Shown here: positions 26,277 through 35,251 of the stretch, piece after piece
Numbering within the stretch: position 1 is the first letter of the stretch
How the letters are laid out: every line of letters begins with the position of its first letter
Assembly (NCBI RefSeq): GCF_914271435.1
Contig: NZ_CAJZAI010000009.1
Location: forward strand, 1 to 64,000
Direction: 5' to 3'
DNA from: Cupriavidus laharis
GTDB taxonomy: Bacteria > Pseudomonadota > Gammaproteobacteria > Burkholderiales > Burkholderiaceae
Length of the DNA stretch: 64,000 bases
Notes under the pieces: model-generated
Databases searched by the model: none
Told to the model about the DNA's origin: nothing
The model's input: only the letters and a program-made list of their open reading frames with translations
Translations under genes and position numbers: made by a program

Positions 26277-27266
26277 TTGCCATCCCACCAGTCCGGCGTG
26301 CCTTCCAGTCTTCCCACTTCGCGCCGCATCCAGGCGCGCCTGCGCCGGCGTCCGGCTGGCGACCAGTCCGGCGACACGGTGTGGCTGTTCGACCTGGACA
26401 ACACGCTGCACGACGCCTCGCACGCCATCTTCCCGGCAATCAACCGGCTGATGACCGCCTACGTGGCGCGCGTGCTCGGCTGCGACGAGGCCACCGCGAG
26501 CCGCGTGCGCGTGGACTACTGGCAGCGCTACGGGGCGACGCTGCTCGGCATGATCCGGCACCACGGCGTGGACCCGGCGGATTTCCTGCGCGCCGCGCAC
26601 GAGTTCCCGGAACTGGCCGGCATGGTACGTGTGCGGCGCGGGCTGGCCGCGCACCTGCGCCGGCTGCCGGGGCGCAAGATCCTCGTCACCAATGCGCCGC
26701 AGGCCTATGCGCGCGCAGTGCTGGACATTGCCGGCATCGGCCATTGCTTCGAGCGCGTGGTGGCGATCGAGCAGATGTGGGTGCACGGGCACCTGCGCCC
26801 CAAGCCTGACCGGCGCATGCTGCGCCGCCTGCTGGTGCAGACCGGCATTGCGCCACACAGGGCGGTGTTGGTCGAAGACACGCTGTCGCATCTCAAGCGC
26901 TACGCCGGCACGGGCATCCGCACCGCCTGGGTGACGGGCTACCTGCGCACGATCGCGCCGTCGCGTCCGCACGCGGTGCCCGTGCCGGAGACGGCCGGCA
27001 GCCGCCGCGATGCGGCGGTGCGCTTAACGCTCGATGCCGAGGACCGCCGGCACGCCAGCCATGCCGCGCAGGAACATTCGGTGACGCTGGTTGCGGCCGA
27101 ATCGCAGGTCCCTCCGGCGGCGGGCGGCGCAGCGCTGTCCCCGCAGTCGCAGCCCGATCACGCACCGCGCGTCCGGGCGCGTGTGCCGAAGCGGCCGGCC
27201 TATGTGGACATAAAAGTACAATCGATGCATCAACTACAACGAAGATTGCGGAGAACCGGGTCATGA
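26277..27266 (+). CDS. HAD-family pyrimidine 5'-nucleotidase with long C-terminal tail
   Basis: About 322–329 residues. Residues 30–235 form the HAD domain: WLFDLDNTLHD (two catalytic Asp), LVTNAPQ, the Lys in RPKPDRRM and VEDTLSHL. Family knowledge: it dephosphorylates pyrimidine nucleotides or related phosphates. The last ~85 residues are Ala/Pro/Arg-rich and look unstructured, and overlap the slmA start by 4 nt. The start is uncertain: TTG 26277 or GTG 26298, neither with an SD. It lies between argB and slmA. Confidence 0.78.
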   Translation: MPSHQSGVPSSLPTSRRIQARLRRRPAGDQSGDTVWLFDLDNTLHDASHAIFPAINRLMTAYVARVLGCDEATASRVRVDYWQRYGATLLGMIRHHGVDPADFLRAAHEFPELAGMVRVRRGLAAHLRRLPGRKILVTNAPQAYARAVLDIAGIGHCFERVVAIEQMWVHGHLRPKPDRRMLRRLLVQTGIAPHRAVLVEDTLSHLKRYAGTGIRTAWVTGYLRTIAPSRPHAVPVPETAGSRRDAAVRLTLDAEDRRHASHAAQEHSVTLVAAESQVPPAAGGAALSPQSQPDHAPRVRARVPKRPAYVDIKVQSMHQLQRRLRRTGS

Positions 27267-27928
27267 CGGAAAGCAATGGAACCCCGCCGGAAGCGCTCCT
27301 GCCGGACGGGCAGGATGCAGCGGCGGCCAGCGAAAGCACGCCGCCGGCGCGCAAGCGCCCGCGGCCGGGCGAGCGACGCGTCCAGATCCTGCAGACGCTG
27401 GCGGCCATGCTCGAGCATCCGCGCGGGGAAAAGATCACCACTGCTGCGCTGGCGGCGCGCCTGAGCGTGTCGGAGGCGGCGCTGTACCGCCATTTCGCCA
27501 GCAAGGCGCAGATGTACGAAGGCCTGATCGCCTTCATCGAACAGACCGTGTTCGGCCTGATCAACCAGATCACGACGAACGAAGAGCACGGCCTGCGCCA
27601 GGTGCAGGCCATCGTGCGCATGCTGCTGTCGTTTGCCGAGAAGAACCCGGGCATGACGCGCGTGCTGACCGGCGAGGCGCTCGTGGGCGAGCATGAGCGC
27701 CTGCAGGACCGCATCAACCAGATGGTCGACCGCATCGAGGCCTCGTTGCGCCAGTGCCTGAAGATGGCCGTGACGCAGGGCGCGTTCCCGGCCGATGCCG
27801 ATATCGCGCTGCGCGCCGCGCTGGTCATGGCCTACGTGCAGGGCCAGTGGCACCGCTATGCCAAGAGCGGCTTCCGCAAGTCGCCGGGCGAGCGCGTGGA
27901 CGCGCAGCTGCGCGTATTGCTCGGATAG
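27263..27928 (+). CDS. slmA: Nucleoid occlusion factor SlmA (TetR family)
   Basis: 221 residues. After a Pro/Ala-rich head of about 45 residues comes the TetR helix-turn-helix (KITTAALAARLSVSEAALYRHF) and a helical body (GLIAFIEQTVFGLI, LVGEHERLQDR). Family knowledge: SlmA bound to nucleoid DNA blocks FtsZ ring assembly over the chromosome. The start ATG overlaps the nucleotidase stop (ATGA), and GGAGAACCGGGTC precedes it. Confidence 0.92.
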   Translation: MTESNGTPPEALLPDGQDAAAASESTPPARKRPRPGERRVQILQTLAAMLEHPRGEKITTAALAARLSVSEAALYRHFASKAQMYEGLIAFIEQTVFGLINQITTNEEHGLRQVQAIVRMLLSFAEKNPGMTRVLTGEALVGEHERLQDRINQMVDRIEASLRQCLKMAVTQGAFPADADIALRAALVMAYVQGQWHRYAKSGFRKSPGERVDAQLRVLLG

Positions 27929-27957
27929 CCTGCTGCGTCACGCCGGGCCAATTGCTC

Positions 27958-27963
27958 TATAAT
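27958..27963 (+). promoter_or_regulatory. metX -10 box
   Basis: A perfect TATAAT 7 bp before the first base of the SAM-II aptamer, so transcription should start right at the riboswitch. No convincing -35 is present at 17 bp spacing. Confidence 0.55.
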
Positions 27964-27969
27964 TGCCCG

Positions 27970-28062
27970 GTCGCGCCGATTTGATGACTGGCTTGCGGGC
28001 GCGCGGCAGCCGGATGGTCCGAGGATTTTCCGACTGCGAATATAAATGCGGCTAAAGAGGTT
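27970..28062 (+). ncRNA. SAM-II riboswitch of metXW
   Basis: It matches the SAM-II (SAM-alpha) layout: P1 strands CGCGCC…GGGCGCG, between them the pseudoknot loop GATTTGATGACTGGCTTGC, and downstream the conserved ATAAATGCGGCTAAAGAGG, whose GCTAAAG pairs back with the loop and lines the SAM pocket. An extra stem (GCAGCCGG…CCGACTGC, about 28006–28037) is inserted between P1 and the 3' element. It senses SAM and lowers metX expression. Confidence 0.85.
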
Positions 28063-28120
28063 GGGTCGGCGCCCCCAGGCAGGTTCGGGATCCACGCCGG
28101 CACGCGGAACACCGCGAATG

Positions 28121-28168
28121 CCCGACTTGGCTGCGACGCTTCATACGCACTGCCGGTCGGGTTTTTTT
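28121..28168 (+). terminator. Attenuator-like terminator before metX
   Basis: CCCGAC (28121–28126) pairs with GTCGGG (28156–28161), with partly paired sequence between, followed by seven T. It lies 27 nt before the metX start, so it can only be an attenuator. CCCGA could instead pair with TCGGG at 28085–28089. A second small hairpin (CCCGC/GCGGG, 28172–28186) covers the weak SD. Confidence 0.55.
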
Positions 28169-28194
28169 ATGCCCGCTTTACGCGGGTCGATTCC

Positions 28195-29367
28195 ATGACA
28201 GATGTCGCCTTGCCGCCTGCCGCACTCGCGCTGCCGAACGATTCCGTCGGTGTCGTCACGCCGCAGCGCATGCATTTCCAGGAGCCGCTGAAGCTGCGCA
28301 ACGGCTCGTCGATCGCCGGCTACGACCTGATGGTCGAGACCTACGGCACGCTCAACGCCGACCGCTCCAATGCCGTGCTGGTCTGCCACGCGCTGAACGC
28401 CTCGCACCACGTGGCGGGCGTCTACGCGCATGATCCGCGCGACGTGGGCTGGTGGGACAACATGGTGGGCCCGGGCAAGCCGCTGGATACCAACCGCTTC
28501 TTTGTCATCGGTGTGAACAACCTGGGCTCGTGCTTCGGCTCCACGGGGCCGATGAGTACGAACCCCGCCACGGGCGAGCCCTATGGCGCGATGTTCCCGG
28601 TGGTGACCGTGGAGGACTGGGTCAACGCGCAGGCGCGCGTGGCTGACGCGTTCGGCATCACGCAGTTCGCCGCGGTGATGGGCGGCAGCCTCGGCGGCAT
28701 GCAGGCGGTGGCCTGGAGCCTGATGTACCCGCAGCGCCTGCGCCACTGCATCGTGATCGCGTCCACGCCCAAGCTGTCGGCGCAGAACATCGCGTTCAAC
28801 GAAGTGGCGCGCAGCTCCATCCTGTCGGACCCCGACTTCCACGGCGGCAACTACTACGCGCATGGCGTGAAGCCCAAGCGCGGCCTGCGCGTGGCCCGCA
28901 TGATCGGCCATATCACCTACCTGTCGGATGAGGACATGGCCGAGAAATTCGGCCGCGAGCTGAAGTCCGAGGACATCCGCTTCTCGTTCGACGTCGAGTT
29001 CCAGGTGGAGAGCTACCTGCGCTACCAGGGCGACAAGTTCGCCGAGTACTTCGACGCCAACACCTACCTGCTGATCACGCGCGCGCTGGATTACTTCGAC
29101 CCGGCGCTGGCCTATGGCGGCGACCTGACGCGCGCGATGGCGCAGACGCAGGCCAGCTTCCTGGTGGCGAGCTTCAGTACCGACTGGCGCTTTGCCCCCA
29201 ACCGCAGCCGCGAACTGGTCAAGGCGCTGCTCGACAACAAGCGTCCGGTCTCGTACGCCGAGATCGACGCGCCGCACGGCCACGACGCTTTCCTGCTGGA
29301 CGATCCGCGCTACCACAACCTGATGCGCGCCTACTACGACCGCATCGCAGAGGAGATCGGCGCATGA
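28195..29367 (+). CDS. metX: Homoserine O-succinyl/acetyltransferase MetX
   Basis: 390 residues, alpha/beta hydrolase fold. The nucleophile is in [10 protein letters not shown]; the catalytic Asp is in STDWRFAP and the His in PHGHDAFLL near the C-terminus. It acylates homoserine in the first committed step of methionine synthesis. Betaproteobacterial MetX enzymes near metW are often succinyltransferases; sequence alone does not settle succinyl versus acetyl. SAM-II riboswitch and attenuator upstream; 4-nt overlap with metW. Confidence 0.94.
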   Translation: MTDVALPPAALALPNDSVGVVTPQRMHFQEPLKLRNGSSIAGYDLMVETYGTLNADRSNAVLVCHALNASHHVAGVYAHDPRDVGWWDNMVGPGKPLDTNRFFVIGVNNLGSCFGSTGPMSTNPATGEPYGAMFPVVTVEDWVNAQARVADAFGITQFAAVMGGSLGGMQAVAWSLMYPQRLRHCIVIASTPKLSAQNIAFNEVARSSILSDPDFHGGNYYAHGVKPKRGLRVARMIGHITYLSDEDMAEKFGRELKSEDIRFSFDVEFQVESYLRYQGDKFAEYFDANTYLLITRALDYFDPALAYGGDLTRAMAQTQASFLVASFSTDWRFAPNRSRELVKALLDNKRPVSYAEIDAPHGHDAFLLDDPRYHNLMRAYYDRIAEEIGA

Positions 29368-29975
29368 ACGCCCTCGCCAATCCGAACATCCTGGCGCTGC
29401 GGCCGGACTTCCGTGCGATTGCCCGCTGGGTCGAACCCAAGTCCACCGTGCTCGACCTCGGCTGTGGTGACGGCAGCCTGCTGCGCGTCCTGCAGGACGA
29501 GCTCGAAGTGCAGGCCTACGGTATCGAGATCCGCGACGAAGGTGTGCTGGCGTGCGCGCAGAAGGGCGTCCATGTCATCCAGCAGAACCTGGAGGGCGGA
29601 CTGGCGCTTTTCGAGGACAAGAGCTTCGACACGGTGATCCTGTCGCAGACGCTGCAGACCATCCACAACACTGCGCAGGTGCTGCGCGACACGCTGCGCG
29701 TCGGGCGCGAATGCATTGTCTCGTTCCCGAACTTCGGCTACTGGCCGCACCGCCTGTCGGTGTTCCGCGGGCGCATGCCGGTATCGGAATCGCTGCCGTA
29801 CCAGTGGTACGACACCCCGAACGTGCGGGTGCTGACCATCAGCGACTTCGAGGCGCTGGCACCCAAGGTGGGCCTGCGCGTGCTCGACCGCGTGGTCATG
29901 CATGAAGGCATCACCGTGAACTGGGGTGTGAACTGGCGCGGCAGTCTTGCCGTGTACCGGGTCTGCTCGGCCTGA
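29364..29975 (+). CDS. metW: Methionine biosynthesis protein MetW
   Basis: 203 residues, SAM-dependent methyltransferase fold. [16 protein letters not shown] is motif I, YGIEIRDE ends with the acidic residue of motif II, and [13 protein letters not shown] is typical of MetW. Family knowledge: MetW is needed with MetX for methionine synthesis and is thought to stimulate it. It is translationally coupled to metX (ATGA overlap) and under the same SAM-II control. Confidence 0.94.
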   Translation: MNALANPNILALRPDFRAIARWVEPKSTVLDLGCGDGSLLRVLQDELEVQAYGIEIRDEGVLACAQKGVHVIQQNLEGGLALFEDKSFDTVILSQTLQTIHNTAQVLRDTLRVGRECIVSFPNFGYWPHRLSVFRGRMPVSESLPYQWYDTPNVRVLTISDFEALAPKVGLRVLDRVVMHEGITVNWGVNWRGSLAVYRVCSA

Positions 29976-29986
29976 CCGGACTGGCG

Positions 29987-30895
29987 TCAGGGGGCTGACG
30001 CGGTCTCGATCAGGTGGTCGACGAAGGCTCTGACCTTCGGCGGTACGTGCCGGGTGGGCGTGTACACCGCGTAGGCGGTACCCACATAGGGCTCCAGGAT
30101 GTCCCAGTCATCCAGTACTGTGACAAGCCGCCCGGCCGCCAGGCCGTCCGCGGCGGAAAAGTCGGGCACCAGTCCGATGCCGGCGTCGCGTTCCACCATG
30201 GTGACGATCGCCACGCTGTTGTTGAGCGTGAAGCGCGGCGGGATGCGCACGGTGACGTCATCGCCCGAGGCCTTGTGCCGCAGGGACCAGCGCTCGCCGA
30301 AGGCGCCATAGCCCAGGTACAGGCAGCGTGCGTGCGGCAGGTCCGCCGGCTTCGCCGGCGCGCCGTGCTGGCGCACCCATGCCGGTGAAGCCACCAACTG
30401 GTAATGCACGTCGCGCAGCGGCCGCGCTACCAGGCCCGGCGGCAGCTCGCGCGCAATGCGGATCGCCACGTCCAGCCCTTCTTCCACCAGGTCGACCATG
30501 CGGTCGGCCAGCGTCAGCTGCAGCTCCAGCGCCGGGTAGCGCGCGAGCAGCGCGGGCAGGCGCGGTGCCAGCCAGGCCTGCCCGAACACGACCGAGGCGC
30601 TCACGCGCAGCACCCCGTGCGGTTCGCCGGCATGGTCGGTGCCAAGCGCAGAGACCTCGCGCGCCGCTGCCGTCATGCGCGCGCAGGCCGCATAGACGGC
30701 GTGGCCCAGTTCTGTCAGCGCAAAGGCCCGCGTGGTGCGCTGCAGCAGGCTGGCACCCAGCGTGGCTTCCAGCCGCGAGACATGTCGGCTGACTGCGGAC
30801 GGGGTCATGCCCAGGTCCTGCCCGGCGGCGGAAAAGCTGCCGCATTCCACCACGCGTGCAAAGACCGCCATGGCATTCAGTGGGGGTGCCTGCAT
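29987..30895 (-). CDS. LysR-family transcriptional regulator
   Basis: 302 residues. HTH in the first 60 residues (FARVVECGSFSAAGQDLGMTPSAVSRHV), then an effector domain with RVSASVVFG and LPPGLVARPL, of the CrgA/DmlR-like group common in Burkholderiales. It is divergent from the EamA transporter gene with 117 bp between, which is therefore the probable target. The intergenic region is AT-rich (about 30910–30950), as expected for a LysR operator. Confidence 0.88.
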   Translation of the reverse strand: MQAPPLNAMAVFARVVECGSFSAAGQDLGMTPSAVSRHVSRLEATLGASLLQRTTRAFALTELGHAVYAACARMTAAAREVSALGTDHAGEPHGVLRVSASVVFGQAWLAPRLPALLARYPALELQLTLADRMVDLVEEGLDVAIRIARELPPGLVARPLRDVHYQLVASPAWVRQHGAPAKPADLPHARCLYLGYGAFGERWSLRHKASGDDVTVRIPPRFTLNNSVAIVTMVERDAGIGLVPDFSAADGLAAGRLVTVLDDWDILEPYVGTAYAVYTPTRHVPPKVRAFVDHLIETASAP

Positions 30896-31012
30896 CCGGC
30901 TCTCCGCTTTCTTTGACGTGTAGTCAAATATTAATTGAGTATCTTCCAGATTGTTGATCTCAGAGCGTGATGGAACAATGCCTTCATGGATTTACCGGAA
31001 CCGGAGCATTTC

Positions 31013-31900
31013 ATGGCATCTCAACAAGCGGGCGCTGGCGGTACCTGGCGCATGGTCGCCGCGATGGCGCTGTCGGGCACCATTGGCTGGTTTGTGGTCA
31101 CGAGCGGCCAGCCGACCATCGATGTGGTGTTCTTCCGCTGCCTGTTCGGGGGCGCATCGCTGCTGGGCGCGCTGACACTGCAGCGCGGCTGGGTCCGGCT
31201 GGACAAGGCGCAGCTGGGCTGGTTGGCGCTGGGCGGCGTTACGCTGATCCTCAACTGGCTGTGCCTGTTCTCGGCCTATGCCTACAGCGGGATTTCGATT
31301 GCCACGGTGGTCTATCACACCCAGCCGTTCTTCCTGCTGATCCTGACGGCCTTGTTCCAGCGCGAGCCGTTCCCGTTCGGCCGGCTGCCATGGCTGGTGC
31401 TGGCATTCGCGGGCGTGATGCTGATCACCGGCCTGGAACACGGCGCGCAAGGCATGTCCATGCTGGCCGGGATCGGGCTGGCCATGCTGGCGGCGCTGCT
31501 GTACGCCGTCACCACCATGGCCACGCGGCGGTTGCAGGGCATCCCGCCGAGACAGATCGCCGGCCTGCAGATGGTGATCGGCGTACTGATGCTGGCGCCA
31601 CTGGCGCATCCGGCCGTGGCCACCTTCGATGGGCGCGCCTGGGGTGCCCTGCTGGCGCTTGGGCTCGTTCATACCGGGGTGATGTACACGCTGCTGTATG
31701 GCGCCTTCCAGCGGCTGAGCGTGGTGTCGATCGCGACGTTGTCGTTTGTCTACCCACTGGTGGCCATCATCATCGATGTGGCGGTCTTCAATGTGGTGTT
31801 GGGGCCGCTGCAACTTGCCGGCATGGCGCTCGTCCTGCTGGGCGTGATCGCCAACCAGCTTGGCTGGAGCGTGCCGTTGCGGATACGCGCCAAGGGCTGA
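31013..31900 (+). CDS. EamA-family (DMT) transporter
   Basis: 295 residues with ten predicted membrane helices in two EamA repeats (first FRCLFGGASLLGALTL…, second beginning near ALLYAVTTMATRRL). An inner-membrane exporter of small metabolites; substrate unknown. ATG 31013 is preferred since GGAG lies 6 nt upstream; an in-frame ATG at 30986 has no SD. Probably regulated by the divergent LysR protein. Confidence 0.85.
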   Translation: MASQQAGAGGTWRMVAAMALSGTIGWFVVTSGQPTIDVVFFRCLFGGASLLGALTLQRGWVRLDKAQLGWLALGGVTLILNWLCLFSAYAYSGISIATVVYHTQPFFLLILTALFQREPFPFGRLPWLVLAFAGVMLITGLEHGAQGMSMLAGIGLAMLAALLYAVTTMATRRLQGIPPRQIAGLQMVIGVLMLAPLAHPAVATFDGRAWGALLALGLVHTGVMYTLLYGAFQRLSVVSIATLSFVYPLVAIIIDVAVFNVVLGPLQLAGMALVLLGVIANQLGWSVPLRIRAKG

Positions 31901-31974
31901 TTGTGGATATGCATTGACGCCGACCCTGACTATGGTTAGTGTAGGCAGGTGATCGAACGACCGTGCTATTCGCC

Positions 31975-32826
31975 ATGACCTCCGCGCTCCAGACTGTTAC
32001 CGCCGCTGCCGCCGGCACGCTGCTTCATCCCTTTGACGACGCGCTCGTGCTCGAGCCGGCCAGCGAGCATCGCTTCCTGGGCCGTACCACGCCCGAATAC
32101 TGGAACATGATCGGGCCGTTCGGCGGCATCACGGCGGCCACGCTGCTGCAGGCGGCGCTGCAGCATCCGCAGCGACTGGGCGATCCACTCGCGCTGACAG
32201 TGAACTTCGCCGGGCCGATTGCCGAAGGGGCGTTCGAGATCGAGGCGCGTCCGACGCGCACCAACCGTTCGACCCAGCACTGGCAGATCGAGCTGCGCCA
32301 GGGCGATGCGGTGGCCACCACGGCCACCGCGGTGTTCTCGCTGCGGCGCGAGACATGGTCATGCGATGAGGCCGTGCGCCCGGAGGCGCCGCCGGCGAAC
32401 GAAGTGCCGGCCATGGCCGGGTTTGCGCCGGTGCGCTGGCTCAAGTCCTATGACATGCGGCCATTCCGCGGCGCCAGGCCGGCGACGGAGCCGGGCACGG
32501 AGCATCCCGACAGCCTGACGCAGTTCTGGCTGCGCGACGAGCCACCGCGCACGCCGGATTTCGCGGCCGTGGCGGCCTGGTGCGACAGTTTCTATCCGCG
32601 CATCTTCCTCAAGCGCGCCGGCTTCGTGCCCGCCGGTACCGTGTCGCTGACCACGTACTTCCACGCCGACGCGGCTACGCTGGCCGCCCTCGGCGACAGC
32701 CACGTGTTGTGCAGCGCCCAGGCGCAGGTGTTCCGCCAGGGCTTTTTCGACCAGAGCGCGCAGGTCTGGAGCGCGGGCGGCGAGCTGCTCGCCACGTCGC
32801 ACCAGATCGTGTACTACAAGGAGTAG
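31975..32826 (+). CDS. Double-hot-dog acyl-CoA thioesterase family protein
   Basis: 283 residues, with an N-terminal hot-dog (YWNMIGPFGGITAATLLQAAL) and a C-terminal one (YFHADAATLAAL…QVFRQGFFDQSAQVWSAGGELLATS), as in TesB-like thioesterases. The ending DQSAQVWSAGGELLATSHQ is the usual closing motif. It hydrolyses acyl-CoA; chain length unknown. ATG 31975 is preferred over the in-frame GTG 31963; neither has a good SD. It is convergent with ampG. Confidence 0.78.
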   Translation: MTSALQTVTAAAAGTLLHPFDDALVLEPASEHRFLGRTTPEYWNMIGPFGGITAATLLQAALQHPQRLGDPLALTVNFAGPIAEGAFEIEARPTRTNRSTQHWQIELRQGDAVATTATAVFSLRRETWSCDEAVRPEAPPANEVPAMAGFAPVRWLKSYDMRPFRGARPATEPGTEHPDSLTQFWLRDEPPRTPDFAAVAAWCDSFYPRIFLKRAGFVPAGTVSLTTYFHADAATLAALGDSHVLCSAQAQVFRQGFFDQSAQVWSAGGELLATSHQIVYYKE

Positions 32827-32847
32827 GAAAAGTTCGCGGGATGAGGC

Positions 32848-34116
32848 TCAGGCGATCGCTTCGCGCGCCTGGGCCTCGTAGCGATGGACGGTGTGGCGCA
32901 TGGCCCAGAGCAGCAGCACGCCGGGCAGCGCCACCAGCACCGTGCCCAGGTAGAAGGGCGCCCAGCCCCAGGCTTCCACCATATATCCGGACGTCGGCCC
33001 GACATAGACGCGGCCGACCGAGGCCAGCGCCGACAGCAGCGCGTACTGGGTCGCCGAGAACGAGCGGTTGCACAGCGTCATCAGCAACGCCACGAATGCC
33101 GCCGTGCCCATGCCGCCGCAGAGGTTCTCGACCGCGATGGTGGCACCCATCGACCACAGGTGCGGCGGCGTGACCGACAGGATCCAGTAGCCCAGGTTGG
33201 ACACCGCCTGCAGCACGCCGAACAGCATCAGCGAACGGTACAGCCCCAGGCGCACCATCAGCGTGCCGCCGAACAGCGCGCCGACGATCGTCGCGGCCAG
33301 CCCCAGCGTCTTGTTGACGATGCCGACCTCGCCCGCGGAAAAGCCGACACCGCGGATCAGGAAGGTCGTGGACAGGCTGCCGGCAAAGGCATCACCGAGC
33401 TTGTACAGCACGATCAGCAGCAGCAGCCACCATGCGCCGGGCCGCGAGAAGAAATCGCGCAGCGGGCCCACGATGGCTTCTTCGAGCGAGCGCGGCGCGC
33501 GCGCCGGCACGTCGGGCTCGGGTGCCCACAGCAGCGTGACGATGCCAACGCCCATCAGCGCGGCCATCAGCAGGTACATCTGCGGCCAGCCCATCACGCG
33601 GTCCGCCAGCCACAGCGCGAGCCCGCCGGAGACCAGCATCGCCAGCCGGTAGCCCAGCACCTTGACGGCCGCGCCGGCACCACGCTCGGCCGGGCGCAGC
33701 ACGTCGGTGCTGTAGGCATCGAAAACGATGTCCTGCGACGCCGACAGGAATGCGACCAGCGTGGCCAGGGCCGCCAGCGTCCAGAGGGCTTCACGCGGCG
33801 GGCAGAACGCCATGGCGGCGATGCCGAGCACCAGGCCAATTTGCGTGACCAGCAGCCAGCCCTTGCGCCGGCCCATGAGCGGCGGCGTGTAGCGGTCCAT
33901 CAGCGGTGCCCACAGGAACTTGAAGATGTAAGCCTGGCCCACCAGCGAGAAGAAGCCGATGGTCTTGATATCGAGCCCTTCCACTGTCATCCAGGCCTGC
34001 AGCGTGCCGGACGTGAGCGCCAGCGGCAGCCCGGAGGCGAAGCCCAGCGCCAGCATGGCGCCGATGCGGCGGTTGCGGAAGATGTCGAGGTAGTCCTGGA
34101 AATTCATGGATGGCAT
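32848..34116 (-). CDS. ampG: AmpG-type muropeptide permease (MFS)
   Basis: 422 residues with twelve membrane helices. Opening FASGLPLALTSGTLQAWM and LWAPLMDRYTPPLMGRRKGWLL are AmpG signatures. Family knowledge: it imports GlcNAc-anhMurNAc peptides released by cell-wall turnover, which links to beta-lactamase induction. A lytic transglycosylase (slt), one source of such products, is encoded at the right end of the window. A second in-frame ATG at 34107 is possible. It is divergent from the M48 protease. Confidence 0.88.
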   Translation of the reverse strand: MPSMNFQDYLDIFRNRRIGAMLALGFASGLPLALTSGTLQAWMTVEGLDIKTIGFFSLVGQAYIFKFLWAPLMDRYTPPLMGRRKGWLLVTQIGLVLGIAAMAFCPPREALWTLAALATLVAFLSASQDIVFDAYSTDVLRPAERGAGAAVKVLGYRLAMLVSGGLALWLADRVMGWPQMYLLMAALMGVGIVTLLWAPEPDVPARAPRSLEEAIVGPLRDFFSRPGAWWLLLLIVLYKLGDAFAGSLSTTFLIRGVGFSAGEVGIVNKTLGLAATIVGALFGGTLMVRLGLYRSLMLFGVLQAVSNLGYWILSVTPPHLWSMGATIAVENLCGGMGTAAFVALLMTLCNRSFSATQYALLSALASVGRVYVGPTSGYMVEAWGWAPFYLGTVLVALPGVLLLWAMRHTVHRYEAQAREAIA

Positions 34117-34229
34117 GGGCGGATGGCGCCGCGCGGCTGCGTGGGCGCCGTGTATTATTGCATCACCCGTTTGCCCGCTCCTTGCCCGACTGCCCCCGGC
34201 TTACCCTACCGCCCCCCAAGGAACCGAAC

Positions 34230-35189
34230 ATGTCCCGCCGCCTGCCAGGTGTTCCGCGTCCTGTCCTGTCCCGACTGGCCTGTGCGCTGTCCGTGGGCGT
34301 GGCAATGACGACGGCGCCGCTGGCGCTGGCCCAGCAGGATGGCGGCCAGGAAGATGGCATCCGCTTGCAGCGTGGCGGTTCCTCGGTGCGCAAGATCGTG
34401 CCGGTCGAGGTCATCGAACAGCAGGCCGCGCAGGAGTATGAGCAGATCAAGCAGGAAGCGATCGCCAAGCATGCGCTGGCCGGCGACGGCAATACGCAGC
34501 TGCAACGCCTGCGCGCCATCGGCAAGCGGCTGTTGCCGGAAACCGCGCGCTGGAACGAGCGCGCGCGCCAGTGGCAGTGGGAGATCAACCTGATCGGCTC
34601 GAAGCAGGTCAATGCCTTCTGCATGCCGGGCGGCAAGATCGCGTTCTACACCGGCCTGCTCGACCAGCTCAAGCTGACCGACGACGAAATCGCCATGGCC
34701 ATGGGGCACGAGATCGCGCACGCGCTGCAGGAGCACGCGCGCGAGCGCGCTGCCAAGTCGGAGATCACCAACCTTGGCGCCAATGTCGTCTCGCAGCTGT
34801 TCGGCTTCGGCAATCTAGGCAATATGGCACTGGGCACCGGCGCGCAGCTGCTGACGCTGCGCTTCTCGCGCGCGGACGAGAGCGAGGCCGACCTCATCGG
34901 CATGGACATCGCGGCACGCGCCGGCTATGACCCGCGCGCCGCCGTGACGCTATGGCAGAAGATGGCCAAGGTCACGCAGTCCGGCGCCGACTTCCTGTCC
35001 ACGCACCCGTCGGGACGCACCCGCATTGCCGATCTCGAAAAACACATGCCGGAGGTGCTGCCGCTCTACGCGCGTGCCATCAACACCACGGTGGACCGGC
35101 TGCCGCCGTACCGCGCCAATATGGCCAACCTTGGCGATGCGCCGGTCGATGCCGGCGACGACGACCGCCAGCGGCCGCTCAAACGTTAA
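34230..35189 (+). CDS. M48-family periplasmic zinc metalloprotease
   Basis: 319 residues. A signal peptide ends at APLALAQ (about 36). The catalytic site is MGHEIAHALQEHARE (HExxH) and the third ligand is a Glu in SEADLIGM. This resembles LoiP/BepA-type M48B proteases but without a TPR domain. Family knowledge: cell-envelope quality control. AAGGAA 6 nt upstream supports ATG 34230; an open frame further upstream is not coding-like. Confidence 0.87.
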   Translation: MSRRLPGVPRPVLSRLACALSVGVAMTTAPLALAQQDGGQEDGIRLQRGGSSVRKIVPVEVIEQQAAQEYEQIKQEAIAKHALAGDGNTQLQRLRAIGKRLLPETARWNERARQWQWEINLIGSKQVNAFCMPGGKIAFYTGLLDQLKLTDDEIAMAMGHEIAHALQEHARERAAKSEITNLGANVVSQLFGFGNLGNMALGTGAQLLTLRFSRADESEADLIGMDIAARAGYDPRAAVTLWQKMAKVTQSGADFLSTHPSGRTRIADLEKHMPEVLPLYARAINTTVDRLPPYRANMANLGDAPVDAGDDDRQRPLKR

Positions 35190-35208
35190 TCGATTCCGCG
35201 GACAACAA

Positions 35209-35232
35209 AAAAGCCGGCAATGCCGGCTTTTC
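35209..35232. terminator. Bidirectional rho-independent terminator
   Basis: AAAAGCCGGC-AAT-GCCGGCTTTT, a perfect 10-bp stem between the convergent M48 protease and argC, with A and T runs on both sides. Confidence 0.92.
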
Positions 35233-35251
35233 TGCTTCAGGGGAAGAGCGG

